The position numbers and the translations under genes were made by a program. Below, one piece after another: positions 1 to 11,300 of a stretch of DNA of 64,000 bases. The first letter of the stretch is position 1. Each line of letters begins with the position of its first letter. This stretch comes from Oscheius onirici (lineage: Eukaryota > Nematoda > Chromadorea > Rhabditida > Rhabditidae): the NCBI GenBank assembly GCA_932521025.1, contig OW051471.1, positions 10,974,001 through 11,038,000 of the forward strand. Direction: 5' to 3'. The notes under the pieces are model-generated. The model did no database searches, had not been told where the DNA came from, and saw nothing but the letters and a program-made list of their open reading frames with translations.

Positions 1-19
1 CCCAGACCGCAGACTCGAA

Positions 20-1367
20 TTATGGATACAAGCATTGTAAAGTCTTCAAACAGTTAATCTTGGCGTTCCAGAAAATAGAGATTCGATTAACGAAGTTGAC
101 ATCGATCGTGGTATTGAAAGGTACATCCCAGGCAGACAAGTCACTCACCTGAAAATTTTCTTTGCCAACCAAATCTGTGGAAAAATAATACCGGTTGCCT
201 GGGCCCCGTCACAAAATTCCATGGAAAAGTTTTTGCATTTTTTTAAACTTCTAACTACGTTTATGTTGGCTTGCTGAACGTATGCTTGATCCCTCAGAAA
301 GCATTTGTACATGAAGGAGTTTTTCTACCCGAACTATTCTCTGACCGGGTTAAAACTAAAAATTTTAAACAATCGTGACGAGACCAAGATTCGAACAAAA
401 CGTTCACGTTCACGAACAACGTTATAATGTTTTAAAGAGAGAAAAAAAACTAACCAAGACTTGTGTTTCTTTGATGGTTAGCGACATGTAGAACACACTT
501 CCTTCGGTTGTTTCATGAAGGGGGAAAGTGTAGTTTTCCTTTGTCATTTTTTCCGTTCCAGTAATCATCATCATTATGCCGGTGAAGGCATTGTAATAAC
601 CATATGAGAAACCGTACACCAAACTTGTGTTAGTATATAAGTATATCGCTGCTGCTGTATCGACCTCAGTTCTGAAAATCCACTTGGCACCAGGTTGGGC
701 GAACATTGACATTTTCGGCGAACACGAACATCATCTAAAATTTTTGGGCCGAGCCGAACACAAATCGAACATTGCACTTTTTGTTCGCCTGCGAACCGAA
801 CTCGAACTGTTCGCCGTGTTCGCATGTTCGCGAACATGCGAACACGAACACAGCACGAATATTTCGCGAATTATCTCCCAAATCACGATTTTTTGTAAGA
901 AGCAGTCGTTTGCTCATTAACTTCACGAATAAGAAGATTGGTAGAAAAAATTGGAAATGAGTAGGGAATCCAAGGGCCTAAGAAAAATTTTGATTCCTTT
1001 GACTCAGACAATTGTGATTAGAACTGGATAAAATGTTCGTGTTCGTGCTCTTTTGAGCTCTGTTCGAGCTCCGAACAGCGAACATTTTCACTTTTTTTGT
1101 TCGTCAAGAGAACACGAACACAAACATTCGCCCGTTCCGTGTTCGCCCTCGAACACGAACTGTTCGTTTTCGTGTTCGGTCAAAACGAACACGAACGTTC
1201 GTCCAACCCTGCTTGGCACAAAAAGAAGCCTACTGATTTACTGTGCAGGCAATCCGAAACGGGATGTTTTCTTGTATCCACATGTCGTCTCCTTTATAGA
1301 GCTGGAACTCCGACGTGACTAGGTTGTCATGAAAGACGCAAAGAAGCAGCAGCTGTATTGGGTTCAT
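20..1367 (-). CDS. small secreted protein, unknown family (3 exons)
   Basis: Exons 1234-1367, 451-671 and 20-174 join in frame with GT/AG borders to give about 169 residues. The start ATG (1365-1367) opens a hydrophobic leader (MNPIQLLLLCVF...), so the product is probably secreted. Exon 2 carries several Asn-X-Thr sites (NQT, NTS, NYT). The last exon is rich in hydrophobic and aromatic residues and ends LKTLQCLYP before TAA. I do not recognise the family. Intron 1 is almost entirely a MITE; without the element and one target duplication it would be only 33 nt. Intron 2 (175-450) shows nothing notable. The three-exon chain is supported because phases 2 and 1 are satisfied at both junctions. 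Confidence 0.6.
691..1211. mobile_element. hAT-like MITE, CGAACACGAAC-rich interior (copy 1)
   Basis: The 521-bp element starts CAGGTTGGGCGAAC and ends CGTCCAACCCTG, an imperfect terminal inverted repeat. It is flanked by a perfect 8-bp direct repeat CTTGGCAC (683-690 and 1212-1219), the target duplication size of hAT transposons. The interior is dominated by palindromic variants of CGAACACGAAC and has no transposase. It lies in intron 1 of the secreted-protein gene. It shares a long internal stretch (GGGCCGAGCCGAACAC and onward) in opposite orientation with the element at 26249-26797, so both belong to one subfamily. Confidence 0.85.
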
Positions 1368-1535
1368 ATTGGAGTATTTTGGCACGGGTCGCAGGGCTGT
1401 ATCATAGCATCTGTCAGTTTTATTATCGCAGTTGAGTACATCACCTGACCAGCATCCAAATGGGTCATATTAGAACAAACTGATACTATTCCATCCAAAT
1501 AGCTAACAGCACAGTTCGTTTCAAGTTTCACGTTT
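1364..1535 (-). CDS. possible terminal exon of an unassigned gene
   Basis: Behind the acceptor-like ATATTTTAG lies an open stretch of about 56 codons with several cysteines (ending CDPCQNTPI) and a stop TGA at 1364-1366. That stop overlaps the ATG of the downstream secreted-protein gene in the arrangement ATGA. No upstream exon was found with confidence. It may be a remnant of an older gene or the 3' exon of a very closely spaced neighbour. Confidence 0.25.
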
Positions 1536-1737
1536 CTAAAATATTTCGGAAAAAATTGGATGCCGGGTCTAAGACAACATCTCTGGAACCAGTACGGGGC
1601 TCGAGGTGGAGTTTGATGACGAGTAAGGTGTGTTTCCAACTTTGTTTAATCCCTTCCTGGACCGAGCTATGGTGGTTTTAAATTTTTAAAACCGTGCCCC
1701 AAAACATGAGGCGCGGAAACGCTTTCTGTCAATATGT

Positions 1738-1800
1738 CGAGGTGGCCTAAAGGTGTGCATTTCGGGCTCGTGATAATTTGGTCTTGGTTTCGACTTCTTT
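1738..1800 (+). other. tRNA-like fragment (degenerate A and B boxes)
   Basis: GTGGCCTAAAGG resembles a pol III A box and is followed about 45 nt later by GGTTTCGACTTC, a degenerate B box. No acceptor stem pairs, so this is not a functional tRNA. It could be the head of a tRNA-derived SINE. The rest of 1540-2200 shows nothing else I can support. Confidence 0.2.
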
Positions 1801-2204
1801 CCTAACTTTTGTTTGTTTTGCATATTTAAGTCAAGCTGAGTCATAACAAAAAAAAGAACCTGAGATAATAAAACGAAACAACTGAAACTTGAAAAGAAAC
1901 GTATAAAACGTAACGGAACAATTCTGGATAAAGTGAACGCAATTGCATTCTACCCACCTTCGGACAAATACCTTTCAGATACTTTTTCAACTTTACATTC
2001 GTGCATTTCAATGTGGACAATTCCAGTGTTTTTAAAGACCTCAATAGAGAGTTTTTGCTCGTCTTCCATTCGGACAAGCTCGGACAAGCTAGGAAGGAAA
2101 TCGATAAGCATTGGGCAAACACAGGGTGTAACATGTACTTGAAGTCTAACCTATTGAAGTTTTATTTTTGTTTCACTTGTTCTGTAGTTGAAGATCTTCT
2201 CTGG

Positions 2205-5167
2205 CTACTGCGTCTTGTCCATGCTGTCCTGACTCTTCTCGATCGGATTTTCCATTTTCTCCCAGAGCTCCGGGTGGCCAACGGCCGTATTCGAGGCCGT
2301 CAGATCTAGAGCAGATTGGGTTCCCTGCGGCTCAAAGCCTCCTCCGATCTCGATCGGAAGCTGTGACCTCTTCACGACCATCGTCTTTTGGACCGGCGAG
2401 AGAGCCACAGGTGCCACAATCTTCGGTTGGTGTTCACTTCTCTTGTTCTCCACAGACTTGTTGGCCTCATCGACCGTCTTTTTCATGGCCTGATCTCGTC
2501 GTTCCCTCTGGGCCTGCTGCACTGCATCTTCCAGACTGACAAATAGGCGATTCTTCGGCACATCCGTATGGAAATCTGTCGTCTCGAAGGTCTGTCGAAC
2601 GGCAATCTTGCAGTGCGCAAAGAGCACAGTCACCCCGACCGACAGATACTCCTGGTAGCAGAGAGACAAGGCATCCTTGCCCATCAGATCAATATACGGC
2701 ATTGCGGAACAGTCCATGACGATGTGGGTCAGAGTGTCCCTCTCTAGATTGTCTTCCTGTTCCACGACTGGACGCAATGTACTCTTCATCCGGAACTCGA
2801 CCAGTTGATCCTTGACTAGCTGTTCAACTTCCTCATTCGTGGCTCCCTGCTGCGTCTTCTTGATTTTTTTCTTCTCCTCGTCCAACTTTTCCTGCATCGA
2901 CGCCTTCACCTGGATCGGATTCACTCCACATGCCGAGTACATCTTCGAGATGAACGTCTCCGCGTTGGCAAAGTAGAGGGGCGAGTCGAAACGGAACACC
3001 TTGATTCCCTGTAGCTCTTCGGCTGTTCTGTAGTGTCCCATTCCTTTGAAGTCAGCCGTTCCCGGAATCCGGCCCATACATGTGCTGTCAGCCCTGACAG
3101 TTTACTTTGACACAAAGAAAAAAGAAAAAAAAACTGACTCCAAGCGAGAAATAAAATTAAACGAACCATTGTGTGCGGAAGATTACAGACAAGAGAGCAA
3201 AGGCGACTCCAATCACCAGGCCGAACATGACGTTGACGAAGATGACCGACAGCAGAGTGACCAAGAAGATTAGAAAATCGACGTAGCTCTGCTTGAAGAG
3301 ACATAGCGAACGGAAGAGCTGCATATAGAGATCCTTCATCGCGATGACGACAATTGCGGCCAGCACAGCTTTTGGGAGGTAGTAGATTAGTGTGGCTGCT
3401 CTGTAGACAAAACCGACCATGATGCCGCAGCAGATCAGCGTCGAGAGCTGCGTCTTTGTTCCAAACTTGACTTGGGTCATCGAGCGGCCCAGACTGCTGC
3501 CACCGGCAAAGCAGCCAAAGAATGAAGAAAACGTGTGCATGCTGCCCAGGGCGAACCATTCCTGATTGGCGTCGACCTCGTAGTTGTGCTTCTTGGCAAT
3601 CATCTTGGCCATGCTGATGTGAATGACGAAAGAGATGACGGCCGTCGTGATAGAGTCACCGATCATCGCTCCCCACTTCTGATGACCTGGAGCTTGTGGA
3701 ACGACAAGACCGGACTGCACGTGACCGACTGTCTTTGTGGCTATGTGGAAACGTGTGCCTTGAGACAGCCAAACGAGTAGGACACTGCCAGTGACGAGCA
3801 TAAACTCCATCGGAAACTTGACCTTGGTCCATTTCTTCAGAATCGGATCGACAAAGTAGCAGGAGAAGAGCAGCAGGAAGACGCTTATGGACGCGACGAC
3901 GATTGTGGTTACGTCAGTGTCCTTTATCTGAAAAACAATTGGTTTGTAAGCAGTAGCAGAGTGCCAGCCACGGAGTTTCACCACCCGTTGCCTATTTTCA
4001 TTTTCTCTACGGAGAGGATATTTCTAACAGAACTGGTTTCCAGCAGGACACGATGTCACAGGTTTTCATCTCGCGACTTTTTAAACTTTCCCCAGCGATT
4101 CTTTCCTGTTAGTGGAAAACTTACGTGATATGCGAAGCATAGGTAGAACTTGGGCAGACTGAACGGGTCGTTGGTTGGCGGGAGATCTCGTATTCCTGTC
4201 ATGGACTTGATTTGCGAGGTCAGGACATGAATAGCAGCTCCAGACGTCAGTCCCTGTACCAGTTGATCACTGAGCCACACGGCCAGAAGTCCCATATTGA
4301 GAAGAGCAAAGACGATTTGGAAGATGCCGACAAGGAGAGTCATGGTAATGGCTACTTGGACAGCTTCAGCTGGCTGTATTTCCGCCTGCTGATCGCGACA
4401 GCAGACCTCGGTCATATCTGCTTCCGTACCGTTGAGACTGAAGTTCATTGCCTTTCCGGCGAACTTCTGGACTACACTTCCGACCATTAGAGAGACGATG
4501 GCAAAAGAGCCGGGAGACGTGTGACGCGACGTGCCGAGGATGGCGTAGATCAGAGGACCGAAGATGCCGGTGATGAGACCTGAACCGTTGCTTTTGATTG
4601 TAGTGTCTAACTGTCTAGTCTGTGGCCTTAAAATACTGAGCACTTACCGTAGTTGGGAGGCACTCCGACCATGTATCCATAAGCGAGGCCTTGTGGAATA
4701 CTCATAATGGCGCACATGCATCCTCCGATGATGTCGGCCAGAATCCATTCCTTCCACTGGTACTTGGGCAGCCAGCGAGTGATCGGCATCAGGCCGGACA
4801 GAAAACGACACCATTCTTTGCACTTCCACTTGAGAATCTTCTTGTAGTGGAAACGAACGCGAGTCCCGAGAGTCAAGTCGACTCGTCTGTATCCGTACTG
4901 CTTGTCGAATTGCTCCTGGTTCAGAACGGATCTTTCCTTCCTCTGTCGGACAGCCATCTCCGGTTTCGGGGCTGCCTTATGCTCCGATTCTGTAGCTTTG
5001 AAGAACTCTCCCATGTTCAATGGCTGGATTTTGTCGTCTAGAAGTTCAAATAGTTGGAGCGGGTGAGAGAAACTTACAGAGTCTGCTAGCACTGAGTGTC
5101 TCATCCTCCTGGGTAGACTTCGGAGAGAGACTCCGCTGAGTTGAATCCACTTCCAGCTGTCCCTTGA
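2205..5167 (-). CDS. SLC26/SulP family anion transporter
   Basis: Exons 5078-~5165, 4648-5037, 4125-4579, 3167-3927 and 2205-3093 join in consistent phase. The SulP hallmark is present: IPQGLAYGYMVGVPPNYG, then a segment ending GTSRHTSPGSFAIVSLMVG, then many hydrophobic helices. The C-terminus has a STAS domain (around HIVMDCSAMPYIDLMG) with a charged insert before it, as in animal SLC26 proteins. These proteins exchange chloride, bicarbonate, sulfate or oxalate across the plasma membrane. The N-terminal exon is uncertain: its reading frame runs upstream into TAA near 5173 without an ATG, so the first exon or start is either further upstream or missed. No frameshifts were seen in the core. 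The substrate cannot be read from sequence. Confidence 0.92.
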
Positions 5168-5173
5168 CCATTA

Positions 5174-5572
5174 TCAGTAAATTTTGCTCCTTTTTTTCTA
5201 GAACTTTTCTGACGAACTTAAAACAAACTTTTGTATTTTTTCAAAAGGGAAAAACTTTTTATAGTCAAAAGCAAATTTCCAAATATTTTTTTTATTACAA
5301 ATATTTGCAAAGCTATGATACATATTAAGTTTTTCGATGTTAATGCGGAAAATGTTTTTTTGTAACAGCAGAAACAAGATCAAAGGCCGCAGTCAAGACA
5401 GTTAGACATCTACATCGTCGAGAACCTCTTTCGAAGCTATACCTGGTACCGCCTGTCCGACTTCAAAAAGTTGAACACTTTTACCTAAGTTCTACTATAA
5501 ACAAGGCTCAACTAGTTTGCAAGAAGGTTCTTGACGAGGGTGCAAAACAAAACAAGTTTCCCATCAAATGAC
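5174..5572. other. intergenic, no gene seen
   Basis: AT-rich spacer with homopolymer runs. A 15-nt piece (TTCGAAGCTATACCT, about 5431-5445) matches the terminal repeat of the small palindromic element at 60263-60367. It could be a decayed end of that family or chance. Confidence 0.4.
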
Positions 5573-5579
5573 TCTTTAT

Positions 5580-7088
5580 TCACTTGGTGTGTTTGCAATC
5601 GACCACATGAAGCTTGCTTCTTGGCGTCGACTTTTGTGCAGAAGGAGTCAGGTTGACTGAGTTCGCTCGGCCCAAACGGAATCCCGGGCATTTTCCCACG
5701 ATGAGCTGCACCTTCTTAGGAATGCCGATTCCCGACGCCATGACATGACTGATCCAGTCTGCTGGCGACGGATATGTCTTTGAAGACCATCTTCTTGTCG
5801 TGGAACTCGAAGATGAACGTGTCGAGCTCATTGGGACGGACTTGGAATGGACGAGCTCGCTGACTGTCGATCGGGTGGTAGTAGCGGTGATAGAAGTCCA
5901 AGTCGAGAATCTTCTTCGGAATATTGCAGTCATTGTCGAAGCAGAGACGGATAAACTCGCAGTTTTTGTGGCTCCTGGATCTCCAGCTGAAGAGCATTCT
6001 CAGTGCTGTTGGCTGCGCTGGATTGTTCCAACGTGTACTCGAACTGGAGTGGCTGAGACTTTTCGTTCTTCACGTACTCTCCCATGTTGCTGATGGAGCC
6101 CTTCATGAACGATTCGGTCAAAGACGCGGCCTCTTTTCCCACAGGCAGGAAAAATGGCAGAGAGTTGCTCTTCTCCTGAGCAACGGTTTTGATGAAAAGA
6201 TCGTTGTTGGTGAGAGCCTCCTGACGAGCAGAGCTGCTAGAAGAACGCTTGAAAGTCTCCAGATGGGCCGTACAGTCGAAGCCAAATGCCAGGAGAGATA
6301 CCTAAATTTTTATTGGTAACGACAAAACTGTTGGCACCGTCTCGCAGATCGGACGTCTTCAATTGGTCATCTTTCAGAACCTTGAGCACGTGCTTCTCGG
6401 ATTTTCGATCCAGGATAAAGTCGGCCACACTCGAGACAAGATACTTCGTCTGTCCCTTGTACACGACGGTGTTGGTCAGCAGATTGAATACCATCCGTTC
6501 CTGGGAGTTACACATGTCTTGGTTGTACGTGTTGTCGTTGACAGCAGGTAGTTTTCCAGAAGCAGCAGCAGGAGGAGCGTTGGAAACGTAGTTGTTCTTA
6601 CAGAAGATGACCTGGGTACATTCATCAGCCATTCCCAGAGAGAGAGAGACGGAACGAGTCGGTCGACAGAGAATACAGACGAGACGTCCATTAGCTTTTG
6701 GTTCCTTCAGCTGCTCCTTCTCTAGTAGATCCAGGGCTGGGCGGATAGTAAAATCGGGTGCGATTAGCGATTGCGATTATAATCGCAAGCTCGAAAAACA
6801 GGAAAACATCCCGGAAACTCGCATAAAACACGCACTTTTCGGAAGTTACTATCCGCTAATCGCATTCGCAATCGCGGATATCCGTTTTGCGATTGCGATT
6901 AGCGGATATCCGCAAATCGCTATCCGCACCCGTTTAACCTTTGCGATTATAGTCGCAATGGCTAATCGCACCCGATTTTACTATCCGCCCAGCCCTGGTC
7001 TTGATGTCCGGAAGACCGAGTTCAAAACGGTCAATGTCCTCTATGCTCCCTTGAAAACGGCCGGAATCTTTGGTTACTGTACAGAAAC
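5580..7088 (-). pseudogene. frame-disrupted gene of unknown function
   Basis: Coding-looking sequence runs from about 7088 to the TGA at 5580-5582, which is followed at once by AATAAAG, a good poly(A) signal. The longest clean piece begins MADECTQVIFCKNNY at 6632. The frame must shift by +1 three times, near 6310 (VTNKN to VSLLAFGFDC), near 5960 in an AAAAA run (LEIQEP to NCEFIRLC) and near 5770 (KMVFKD to PADWISHVM). No intron with usable borders explains these shifts. A palindromic MITE (6732-6997) also interrupts the segment GLPDIKT / LLEKEQLKEPK. I do not recognise the protein. Decay of a once-working gene is the simplest reading; clustered assembly insertions are the alternative. Confidence 0.5.
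6732..6997. mobile_element. near-perfect palindromic MITE, GCGATT interior (copy 2)
   Basis: The 266-bp element begins CAGGGCTGGGCGGATAG and ends with the reverse complement, CTATCCGCCCAGCCCTG. Inside are palindromic GCGATTGCGATT and GGATATCC motifs. It shares its outermost bases with the other CAGGGYTGGGCG elements and extends the match with the copy at 32876-33191 (ATAGTAAAATC next to the end). Unlike the other four copies it has no 8-bp target duplication: the flanks are AGTAGATC and GTCTTGAT. It interrupts the coding-looking sequence of the frame-disrupted gene. Confidence 0.8.
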
Positions 7089-7158
7089 AATGCCCAGAAG
7101 TCTTGACAGTTCTTGACAGAACTCGTCATCTCCTGTCAGAACTAATCTTCCGCCAAGC

Positions 7159-7167
7159 TATATATAC
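7159..7167 (+). promoter_or_regulatory. TATA box of the small Gly/Ala-rich gene
   Basis: TATATATAC lies about 55 bp upstream of the ATG at 7220 and no other plus-strand gene is near. Confidence 0.5.
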
Positions 7168-7219
7168 CTAGTTACCAGAGAGAAGTGCCATTCAGACGTC
7201 TCTACCCCGACTGGACAAG

Positions 7220-7447
7220 ATGGCCGACAAGAGCTGCTACGCTGGTGCTGGAGGCTACGGTAGCGGATACATAGGTGGCGCCTCGAGCAGCAACTACGCG
7301 AAGGAGGAATACGCCTGGGGACGCGAGAACTTCAATCAGACTCCTACTGCCGGTGCTGCTGCTACTACTGCCCCTGCCCCTGCCAACAAACCGCCCGGAG
7401 TCTTCAAGCCTCGCACCGATCAGTCCTGCTACCTTGGACCTAACTGA
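7220..7447 (+). CDS. small Gly/Ser/Ala-rich protein, single exon
   Basis: A 75-residue intronless ORF starts MADKSCYAGAGGYGSGY and ends DQSCYLGPN. The stop TGA overlaps a poly(A) signal (TGAATAAAG), and a TATA box lies 55 bp upstream. There is no signal peptide. A related SCY motif occurs at both ends (KSCYAG and QSCYLG). Short intronless compact genes with close TATA and AATAAA are common among nematode germline or sperm small-protein families, but I cannot assign one here. Confidence 0.6.
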   Translation: MADKSCYAGAGGYGSGYIGGASSSNYAKEEYAWGRENFNQTPTAGAAATTAPAPANKPPGVFKPRTDQSCYLGPN

Positions 7448-7667
7448 ATAAAGGTCTTGGGGACAATGTGTTCGTGTTGCTTGTTGTTTTGTGAGCCTGT
7501 TTGGTTGTTCTACTATGGTAAAGGGACATCTTGGGAGGAAAGTCGCTTGGTAGTTCTACCTTGACAATCGGTCCGAAGTTTTCTTGCAGTTCTATCCGTG
7601 TCAGGACAGCGATCCGGACTGGATGTCTTCTGAAACAAGCTGCAAGGACCAGAGAGTTTTCTAAAAG

Positions 7668-7850
7668 ATGACGACTAGAGTCGTTCCAATGAGAGAACAT
7701 CTGGATGGTAGGATGGGGTCTGCTCAGTCTGAGTCTTCTGGTACTTCTACTAGTCTTAAAGCTCCTCAACGGAACCAGCAGAAGGAAAGTCCTCTCATAT
7801 ACACACCGCAGCTCAATTCCGTGTCAGCATGGCAGAGAAGTGTCCGGTAG
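7668..7850 (+). CDS. short ORF of uncertain reality
   Basis: A 60-codon ORF (MTTRVVPMREHLDG...) sits behind an acceptor-like TTTTCTAAAAG. No poly(A) signal or second exon was recognised. The complementary strand also has a coding-looking stretch (7500-7660), so strand and reality are open. Otherwise 7450-8075 shows no feature. Confidence 0.15.
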   Translation: MTTRVVPMREHLDGRMGSAQSESSGTSTSLKAPQRNQQKESPLIYTPQLNSVSAWQRSVR

Positions 7851-8078
7851 TACAAGCCTACCCCCCTCCTAATTAGAAGATGCAAATCAGATTGCTATCC
7901 GATCAAGTGAAGCTACTGGTTTCTAATCTCAACCCAACGTCTCGGTAGCAGTGAAAGAAAAGAAAAAAAAGGTTAGACCAGGGATTTGGATGAAGTGTCT
8001 TGAAGAAGACGAAACTTCTTCTCTCTTACAATCAGTGAGTTTGTAGTAGGACACTAAAAAACATATTTCGTGCATCTA

Positions 8079-8310
8079 TCATCCGGCAGCTACTTTCTTC
8101 GCCCATAGCCACTTTCTTTTGAGCAATTCCTTTCTGATGTCTGGTAGTTTTGTAGCCTCTTTTAGCCTTTTGTTGGTTCTTCGATCTAGCAGTGTAACTC
8201 CCACCATTTTTCTCATCATCTTTCGCTGAGTAGTTTTCAGTTTGGTCAAATCGGATTGTCCGCAACAGACACAGACATACACGGTTTGACACACATCTTG
8301 TATAGTTTCC
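8079..8310 (-). mobile_element. non-LTR retrotransposon (LINE) reverse-transcriptase fragment
   Basis: The minus-strand translation includes TTQRKMMRKMVGVTLLDRR followed by KRKWLWAKKVAAG. This matches the C-terminal region after the RT domain of RTE/CR1-type LINEs, which typically reads QRRMMRKMLGV...RRKWRWAGHVAR. The fragment is short, open on one side and decays at both ends, so it is a dead insertion just downstream of the chemoreceptor gene. Confidence 0.65.
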
Positions 8311-8355
8311 CCTTGCAACAATCGCTCCAAGAAAATTCCAAAAATAAAGTTCATT

Positions 8356-11300
8356 TCAATCTTTTTTCATGATCCCTCTGTGTGACTCTTCTTTTCCTTC
8401 CTCAATAATGCCGAAAAAAGTGGTTTTGGAGATGGTGATCGTCTTTCTGTCGAGTCCCATTGCATTTGCAGACTGGAAAAGTAGATCGTCCCATGATCGC
8501 CCAGTTCTGCGTCTGGTGGAACTTTGTACCAGAACACTACCCACGCTGAAAAAAAGAAAGGTAACAGGTGAAATGTGACGTCGGGGTTATTGAGCTCTAG
8601 TCATTGAACTCACATAAGTAGGGCATTTCCTTGACAACCTTTTTGTAACTGTCGTCCACGTAGAGGATGGTCAGGGGGGCAATGTAGCCGTTTCTTAAAG
8701 CTCAATATTTTTGGTAGTACGTAAACAGGCTCGATTTTACGGACTCGATTTTTACGAAACAGACTCGATTTTACGCAAAATTGCGTACGTCGGCAGGTTT
8801 TTCTCGTTTTTACTCCATTTCTTTAGCTTCATACTTTTTCGATTTTTTGTTCTTTCAAACTTCTTTACAATGTTTGCCACCTTTTTGATCAAAAAATTAC
8901 AAAAAAAGTCGTATTTTGAAGCAAACTATGCCTGGAAAACTTGCATTTTTCAATAAAATTATGCATTTCTTTCTTCTTGCGAAACCAACTTTAGGATGCC
9001 TGTTAGAAAAGATCCAACGCTCATAAAGCTGCATGACGCCACTGAGAGTGAGCAAGATTGCTTTGAGTTCTGCCAGCGAGTCGGTCTTCTTGCCTCTCCG
9101 CCACTCATTGGGTACACTCGTCAACAGCCTCGTCAGCCCATCTTCGGTAGATGTTCGGATAAACCCTTTAACCCGAACAAACCTTTTTTTAGGCGAGAAT
9201 TGAAACGCTCAGAGAAAGTATAAATAAGTGCTGTACTTGCGTCTCCGATATTGCCTTACCAAGAGAATGTAAATTTACTCCGTCCCCCAAATCGTGGTGA
9301 CCACATTATTATGGCAATTGTCTCGACAGTTAGCAGTTCAGTTGCTGGCCACAATATTGTTACAGACTCAACAGTTAGACAGTTCATTCGATGTGGCCCA
9401 ATTGATAGGCCACAGACTCGACAACTAGGGAGTTCTGTCGTTGTAGCCGTATTACTGTGGCTACCGAATCAACAGTTAAAAAAAGCAAAAATTGATACAT
9501 TTTGCAGTCAGAGCACTTTGAACACAGATCACAGATTACCGACCAAAATGTCAGAGAACCGGAGCAAATTATGTTTGCAGCACAACTTTACAAAAAAATG
9601 TTAAAAACTCACAAATTGACGACGATGTTAAAAATAGTATCCAGAATCTGATGAACTTGTTGATTGCCCTCTTTCACCGAAGGCAAGTTTGCTCCCAAGA
9701 AGACCAAAGCTCCAAATGTGTTAACGGCTATCAACATGATGAACACATATCTCATCAACTGAAAACTAGGTGATTTTGGGAAAGACTCTTTCTTACCTTC
9801 ATTACTCTAACATTTTCGTCCAACTGAAATCTTAGACTCAGACTGTATCCTCCTCTTCCACTAATGATTCCCCTGTTTAGATGTCTCAGTTTTCTCTTGT
9901 TCTTCTTCTCCAGTATGTTAAATCTGTACGCGATCCAGACTGACTGAACAAGAGTAACTAACAACAGAATTATCCAGTTTATACTTTCTGAAAGAGTTTT
10001 GTGACTCGACTCATAAAAAAAAATTAATACCAAAAACTACGAGATATGCCGCTATCATGGAGCCGATGGTCATGTAGAAGGAGAGAAGAAGACCAACGTG
10101 GAGGCGCTGTTTTCTCTCGTAGTCTTCCAAGAAAATTGTGGCGAGGCGACGCTCAAAATAGAGAGACGAGATTCTGAAAAGCTTGGTGTGGAAAAAAAGT
10201 GAAACTGTGAAGATCTCACTTTCTCATAAGAGCCCATCACTTCGTGCCCTAAGCTTCAAGTGTGAAGCTTGGTAAATGTCTAGCAAGCGGCTGACAAAAA
10301 GTTTTTTTTTCTTAAAACGTTCTCACTCAATAATGCCAAATTGATTTTCAGAATCACCGCTCTTTATTTAAAAGTAAGGACTTTTTTGACACTACTCTTC
10401 ATTTACTATCTAGTGAACGGTCACAAAAGTAAACAATGCTAAATAGTTTGTAGCGGTGACCGCTTTGCACGTTTTTTAGTTTCTGGTTACAACCTTTGGA
10501 GAAATCCCAGTACCCGGACCTATCCTATTATCGCCCCCCACACCACCCCATTTTCACCTTTTGCGTATTTTCCTTCTCTTGTCAGTATACATCCCAGCAC
10601 GATTATACTGGCCTGCAGTTCCACAGAATCTAGGCGTGCGAACCTTACCGAAAATTCTTTACTAGGACAATTCGTCAATTGCAGGAACAGTTTCCTATAT
10701 TAATTTTTGAAACCCCTGTCTTCCCCAAAAAAAGCAAAACCCACGAGAAAGAAACCACAGCAAATGAGAACATTCTAACATAGCTTGTCACTATCAATAG
10801 AAGTCTGTCTTCCACCGCCACTGGAACGTCAATCATTCCAAGAATAGCAGCCACCGTAATCATTCTGGCAGTCATTCCAAGAAAGAAGAACAGTACAATG
10901 AGCACCATTAAAATCCTCAGATTTCTGTGCAGCGGCGTTCGTAAAAGGACGAAAATGACGCAGAAGTATACGATCAAATTAAGTATAGTCATCACAATTT
11001 CGGTATGGAGCAGGGTTGTGAGGAGGGCCGAATCGACTGCCACGTAATATTCCAGTCGCATATCTGAAAATGAGGAGAATGAGACGAATGGAACAGGTGA
11101 AGGACAAAGGATAAAAATCAAGAGATCTCTTATTAACAAATTAGTCAGTGGCGGGAAGTGGGGGAAAGAGTAAAGAAACAGCGGAGTTCCCCCGAACGGA
11201 TTGTATTAGTCGAGCGGAAAAATATCTTGTTGCCATTTAGGTACGAAAACGAACGATTTATACATTTCTGTGACGAAAAACAAGCTGTTTGGAAATCACT

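Noticed and set aside
340-412. Possible tRNA-like B box (GTTCGAATCTT on the minus strand)
   Set aside because: No A box at a suitable distance and no stems; probably chance in an intron.
627-1322. Several ORFs rich in EHEHE/NTNC-like patterns
   Set aside because: They are shadows of the CGAACACGAAC motif inside the MITE.
5078-5172. ATG at 5170-5172 as the SLC26 start
   Set aside because: Its frame reaches a TGA after 23 codons and is not the frame that joins the next exon.
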